Positions 60,601 through 64,000 of a DNA stretch of 64,000 nucleotides are shown here, one piece after another. Where the stretch lies: positions 93,490,233-93,554,232 of the forward strand of contig OY804588.1 in the NCBI GenBank assembly GCA_963680875.1, read 5' to 3'. The notes under the pieces were generated by a model that saw only the letters and a program-made list of their open reading frames with translations, had not been told where the DNA came from and ran no database searches. The position numbers were made by a program, and so were the translations under genes. The DNA is from Bathymodiolus brooksi (lineage: Eukaryota > Mollusca > Bivalvia > Mytilida > Modiolidae). Every line of letters begins with the position of its first letter. Positions within the stretch are counted from its first letter, which is position 1.

Positions 60601-63028
60601 TTAAAACTTGTCCAAGTAAAAATTCAGGTATCTAAGTATCAAAGTCCCATTCACATGTCAGAAGTGGAATATAATGTTTAACATTTGAAAATATTGTGGC
60701 GTGTTTGTGTTTAATGGGTAGATTAGATTAGGTTAGGTTAGACTTATGGTGTTTAACGCCACTTTCAAACTTTCAACAATATTTTAGTTATATCGTGGAG
60801 GTCAGTTTTCATTGGTGGAGGAAACCATAGTACTCGGATAAACCCACCGACCTACCATAAGTCAGTGACAAACTTTATCACATAATGTTGTATCGAGTAC
60901 ACCTCGGCTGAGCGGGATTCGAACTCACAACGGTGTTGATGATAGGCACTGATTGCATAGGTAGTTGTATATCCAACTACAATACGTTCACGACCACGAG
61001 GGTCTATTGTGTTCAATGGTTTGAGGTGAGAGGTGGGTGTTCGCTCATTTGATGTTAGTGTAATTGTTGATAATAAATGTTTAAGCTTTCATTTCATAAG
61101 AGACTATTAAAACCGAAAAACCAGCGATGTTAATATTCAGTCACCCTTTTCAGTCAACATTTTAAATTTCTCTTCTGATTGTAAACAAAAACAATCAAGG
61201 AAATCAATTAATAAATTGTTGCTAGTTTAACGTCCAGTCACACATATTCCAAGCATATCTAATAAACGCTAGGGAATACCGAAGGGGCAATAAAATAAGG
61301 ACAATCCAGAAAAACTGTCAACAAGACGAACAAAACAAAAACACAACACACCACTATACACAAACAAACATAAATAACGTTCAAGTTCAACAATGTTCTT
61401 TTAGGTTACAGAAATGAGGAAGGAACGGGACAATGTGAACATATACTGTTTACTGCCACTGGATATGTATGGAAAGTTAGCTTTGGCTAGGGACAAAAAA
61501 AAAGACTTGTGTAGTGGATATAATCCACCTGTACATGTTCGAAACCTACAAAGTTGGCTTGAACGTGCAAGGGATTTGGAACTCCTCAAACGCGGCAATC
61601 ATTTTGGTACACGGTCAAGTATTCCGTATTACAACCTGACAGCACCGACTTTGAGAGCGTCATTTATCCACGACCCGGAGATGTGCTAGGCAGATTTATG
61701 GGTTGAGCATTGAGAACAGCTACCAGTACCCAGTAATCAACTAACGCTATGCTTGATATTCTTAAAGAAAATTTATGTCAGCAGAAAATTGGATGCATAT
61801 GGACTAAATTTCATTCAAGGTCAATGTTATATATTGGTTAGGTGATTGTATTTGGACCATAGGGTATTCATTCTATATACAACTTGTTATATATTTAAAC
61901 TTGTAGATTATTATGGGTGATCATGCATTTGTTTTAATTCTTACGTTTCACATTACTCTGAAATTAGCAAGGACATAATCGGATACATATATGGTATATT
62001 ACTATTCATTTAGAAATAAAGTAACTAAAATCAGGACCATTGACCCCGTGGTAGGGGAAATAAAACATATTAAGACACACAACATCTGAATACAACACAT
62101 ATATATACTTAATGCAACACATGTCTACTTTATACAACACATGTTTACTTTATGCAACACATGTATTTTTATGTACCACATGCAGTACAGGAGAAATTAT
62201 TTGGTTCAACGTTTTAAACTATTATAATAATAAATTTCACAGAAAAAAGAATATATGTAACGGGTATTTTTGTTTAAGAGGGCAATCTAAGGAACACCTT
62301 AGCTAATATTAAAATTAATTTAGACCAGCGGTTAAATGTGAGGAGATTAATATGTGAAAAGTTTACTAGGACGACAGGCGGCATCTGATAGAAATAAACT
62401 CAAGTGACGTTAACCTTCTACAACAAAATCAAGGGAACAAACATAAATAGACTATAGTATTTAGAAACTGCCCACGGTTCGGAGAAAAAAATATTTTAAA
62501 ATATACCTTTACTAAAAGTGATATTATTACCATTATCTAGGATTTAGTTTTTATTAACTATTTCATTGTTCAATGTATTCCATTGGTGAAAAGAACATAA
62601 TTGACTTTCAATCTCTGCTCTCTAGTAGATTTTTGCTTTGTTTCCGCCATTTTGATTTTACCCAACGACAATGATGCAATACAGTAAAGACATATTTCGG
62701 CACAAACAAGGATATATTTTACACTTGCTTTCCGTTGAATTAATATGAAATTATTATTACTATATAATAATATGGAATACTGAATTATACATGTAGCATT
62801 CCTGAAACATTTTGTTAACTACATGCTTTATACCAGCTTGTATTTGTTTTTATTGTATCTGAATCATCCTTTTACACGATAATTTCATGGATATTCAGTG
62901 TTCGTTCAATCTTAAGATTAGTGCAAGAAATATACATACCACCATTCTATAAATAGCGTCTACAATGTCTAAGAGCTCTACTCGGGTGATATACCCATCA
63001 CTGTCTAAATCGTATAATTTGAAAGCCC
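54526..63028 (-). CDS. NCS1: Neuronal calcium sensor 1 (frequenin), C-terminal exons; 5' part outside window
   Basis: Three minus-strand exons (62940-63028, 56123-56200, 54526-54633) join in phase to about 91 residues covering EF-hands 3 and 4 and the C-terminus of NCS-1/frequenin. The protein is a myristoylated calcium sensor that regulates neurotransmitter release, PI4-kinase and GPCR signalling. EF-3 has [12 protein letters not shown], and EF-4 has [12 protein letters not shown]; both keep the calcium-binding residues. The EENTPEKRV linker and [17 protein letters not shown] are diagnostic. The frame is open with consensus splice borders, so this part looks functional. The usual short ending after ALSLYD is replaced by TSSNSS. 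The N-terminal half (myristoylation site, EF-1, EF-2) should lie to the right of 64000. Confidence 0.95.
55203..55309 (+). CDS. Possible exon, unknown gene, opposite NCS1
   Basis: Between TTTTGCACCTCAG and GTATGT there is an open segment encoding [20 protein letters not shown] and [15 protein letters not shown]. The composition looks protein-like and both borders are good, but I recognise no family and cannot link it firmly to another exon. It could be a repeat fragment. Confidence 0.25.
55632..55880 (-). mobile_element. SINE-A, copy 4
   Basis: Tail GTGTTTAACGCCACTTTCAA and CAATATTTCAGTTATTTCG; body GAGGAAACCTGGAGTAACC; head GAGCGGGATTCGAACTCACA (reverse B box) and GATAGGCACTCATTGCATA. It lies in the last NCS1 intron. 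Confidence 0.85.
55974..56098. repeat. Foldback / palindromic repeat 6
   Basis: Arms of about 50 bp: CCTTCATGAAAACTAATATCC and ATAATTATCAAATTTAGAAAG, mirrored by ...TTAATAATTATGGATATTAAC and GTTCATGAAGG. It ends only 24 bp before the donor of the NCS1 linker exon. Confidence 0.8.
56123..56200 (-). CDS. NCS1: NCS1 penultimate exon (linker between EF-3 and EF-4)
   Basis: 78 bases, phase 0 at both ends, between CATTGTAG and GTATGT. Encodes [20 protein letters not shown] then FDIMDK. Matches the family's most constant linker and the start of the EF-4 loop. Confidence 0.95.
57453..58460. repeat. Large inverted repeat (two arms of about 490 bp, 30-bp spacer)
   Basis: The left arm runs from CACAGGAACTTGTGG to CGAGAGTTCCGGGTAAAA, and the right arm mirrors it from TTTTACCCGGAACTCTCG to AGTACCTGTG. 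Differences are scattered and small. Both arms keep open, in mirror orientation, a stretch beginning [20 protein letters not shown] (57681 leftward, 58229 rightward); I do not recognise it. The right arm is followed by AGTGCAGTGTCTTAAAATA, which also occurs beyond the left arm near 56342. The repeat lies in an NCS1 intron. Confidence 0.92.
59381..59567. mobile_element. 187-bp hAT-like MITE with 5-bp TSD
   Basis: Complete short copy. It starts CAGGGGCGGGTCCAGG and ends CCTGGATCCGCCCCTG, with CTAAA on both sides (59376-59380 and 59568-59572). Its body shares the GCGCC tract and the TTTCACACGAAATACCCC stretch with the exon-disrupting element. The same duplication length in two copies fixes the family's target-site habit at 5 bp. 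It lies in an intron of the NCS-1 gene. Confidence 0.9.
60745..61010 (-). mobile_element. SINE-A, copy 5
   Basis: Tail TGGTGTTTAACGCCACTTTC with a small internal duplication (TTTCAAACTTTCAAC), body TTGGTGGAGGAAACCATAG, head GAGCGGGATTCGAACTCACA and GATAGGCACTGATTGCAT. A and B boxes are both readable in reverse. Confidence 0.85.
61258..61385. repeat. Dispersed repeat R5, copy 2
   Basis: AATAAACGCTAGGGAATACC, AGGACAATCCAGAAAAACTG and CAAACAAACATAAATAACG, in the same order as at 19090. It immediately precedes the candidate exon at 61405. Confidence 0.6.
61405..61689 (+). CDS. Possible terminal exon of an unrecognised gene, inside an NCS1 intron
   Basis: After a TTCTTTTAG acceptor, 94 codons stay open and end with TAG at 61687: [20 protein letters not shown], then a stretch with [20 protein letters not shown], a W-rich middle ([18 protein letters not shown]) and the end [13 protein letters not shown]. 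The composition is balanced and not repeat-like, and an AATAAA-like AAATAAAG lies 320 bp downstream. I do not recognise the family. Either the last exon of a plus-strand gene overlapping NCS1 or a processed remnant. Confidence 0.4.
   Translation, partial: VTEMRKERDNVNIYCLLPLDMYGKLALARDKKKDLCSGYNPPVHVRNLQSWLERARDLELLKRGNHFGTRSSIPYYNLTAPTLRASFIHDPEMC
62111..62170. repeat. 20-bp tandem repeat
   Basis: Three units of ATGCAACACATGTCTACTTT with changes; the third is degenerate. Intronic. Confidence 0.75.
62940..63028 (-). CDS. NCS1: NCS1 exon with EF-hand 3
   Basis: 89 bases between TTTTACAG and GTATGTATA. The first two bases complete a tryptophan codon from the previous exon (expected [10 protein letters not shown]), then [20 protein letters not shown]. 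Canonical EF-hand loop, no lesions. The next upstream exon is not seen between 63029 and 64000. Confidence 0.95.
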
Positions 63029-63507
63029 CTGTAAAACAAATGTACACATATTGTCAAATTCTCCACATTTCTTGACCAATGCTTAAAGTCATTCGATTCT
63101 TTCAATTATGATACAATACAGTTCAGCCAGTACCACTAAACACATTTTTATTGAAGGCTCACGATTGACCAATCTTATTAGAAATAGCTATTTGTTGTTT
63201 CTTATCTTTTTTTTTATTGTTTTTTTTTCTTTGGCGATACACTAGCATCTAACAACATCATGTCAGGGTTCATATTCGTAACCGTCCAATCAGTGATGAG
63301 CCTACCATGTTGATCGAGTATAGGCCAGGAGCTGCTGTCTGATTTGTCAATATATATATATATATATATTAACTGCCTTGCATGTGAATGGACAGTCAAA
63401 AATGAATGACAATGTTGTCAGATGTTGGTGTATCACCAAAGACATACTTTTACAGAAGATACAACCAACAACTAATCTAAATTAGATTGACGATTGACTA
63501 AAGGGGT
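63029..63507. other. NCS1 intron sequence
   Basis: Includes T-tracts around 63208-63230 and an AT dinucleotide run (63351-63370). No upstream NCS1 exon was found here. Confidence 0.5.
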
Positions 63508-63738
63508 TTATGGTATTTAGCGCCACTTTCAACAATATTTCAGTCGCATCGTGGCGGTCAGTTTTATTGGTGGAAGAAACCGGAAAAAGCCACCGACTTG
63601 TCTCCAGTCACTGACAAACTTTATCATATAATGTTGTATCGGGTGTAATTCGAACCCACAACTTTAGTGGTAATATGCACTGATTGCATAGGTAGATTTA
63701 AATCCACTACCATACGATTACGATCACGAAGCCCATTA
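63508..63738 (-). mobile_element. SINE-A, copy 6
   Basis: TGGTATTTAGCGCCACTTTC, CAACAATATTTCAGTCGCAT, TTGGTGGAAGAAACCGG and a damaged B box (GGTGTAATTCGAACCCACA), then ATGCACTGATTGCATAGG. Confidence 0.8.
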
Positions 63739-63904
63739 TTGACTAGAGGAATGCCTATATATTTAATTTGTGTATCTATAGAGTAAGTCATGTAATCTAG
63801 TGGAAGTTGAATCCTCGGGTACAAACACTTTGAAAAAGTGGCGGGTTAAGCTAGCATTATGGACACATCAAACAAATAAAACAACGAATGCACAGTGCAA
63901 TGGG

Positions 63905-64000
63905 TTGGTGTTATGGTGTTAAAAGCCTTTCAACAATATTGTAGTTATATCGTGACGGGAAGTTTTATTGGTGGAGGAAACAGGAGTACTTGGAGAATAC
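63905..64000 (-). mobile_element. SINE-A, copy 7, cut by the window edge
   Basis: TTATGGTGTTAAAAGCCTTTC, CAACAATATTGTAGTTATATC and TTGGTGGAGGAAACAGGAG, in the order of the shared tail; the head lies beyond the right edge. Confidence 0.75.

Overview
The window is nuclear DNA from an animal, most likely a mollusc. The evidence is AT-rich sequence, long repeat-filled introns with GT/AG borders, tRNA-derived SINEs ending in CACTCACTCACT-type tails, a polycystin-1-like receptor-channel gene, and a frequenin/NCS-1 calcium-sensor gene. I see no bacterial or organellar features and cannot name the species.

2.4-28.3 kb, plus strand: remains of a polycystin-1-like gene. Thirteen exon-sized segments, mostly joined by matching splice phases, give REJ/GAIN-like sequence, a GPS motif, the first membrane helix, a PLAT domain, the following cytoplasmic loop, the polycystin extracellular domain and the C-terminal channel helices. 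The copy is broken by at least two in-frame stops, several frameshifts and a 1,495-bp DNA transposon sitting inside the last channel exon with a 5-bp target duplication. Its introns hold SINEs, a minisatellite that multiplies a 5' splice site, and a 4.2-kb array of a 67-bp unit derived from a SINE.

28.3-44.6 kb: no gene that looks intact. It contains a dead Tc1-type transposon (29.7-31.3 kb), a multiply broken reading frame with a tesmin/TSO1-like CXC cysteine cluster (34.8-36.6 kb), and a tandem repeat at 38.8-42.1 kb into which a 349-bp inverted-repeat element and a 2.35-kb TTAA-flanked element have inserted about 25 bp apart.

44.6-54.1 kb: a mosaic of duplicated blocks (about 740 bp and 830 bp, in two or more copies), a hairpin motif repeated four times, a 73-bp-arm palindrome and a 42-bp minisatellite.

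54.5-64 kb, minus strand: the last three coding exons of a frequenin/NCS-1 gene, apparently intact, with its 5' part beyond the right edge. Its introns contain a roughly 1-kb inverted repeat, a 187-bp hAT-like MITE, SINEs and, on the opposite strand, a possible terminal exon of an unrecognised gene.

No RNA gene, CRISPR array or operon-type organisation was seen. The main points of interest are the many-lesion polycystin copy with an exonic transposon, the SINE-derived satellite with a higher-order block, three SINE families that share one tail, and the large palindromes.
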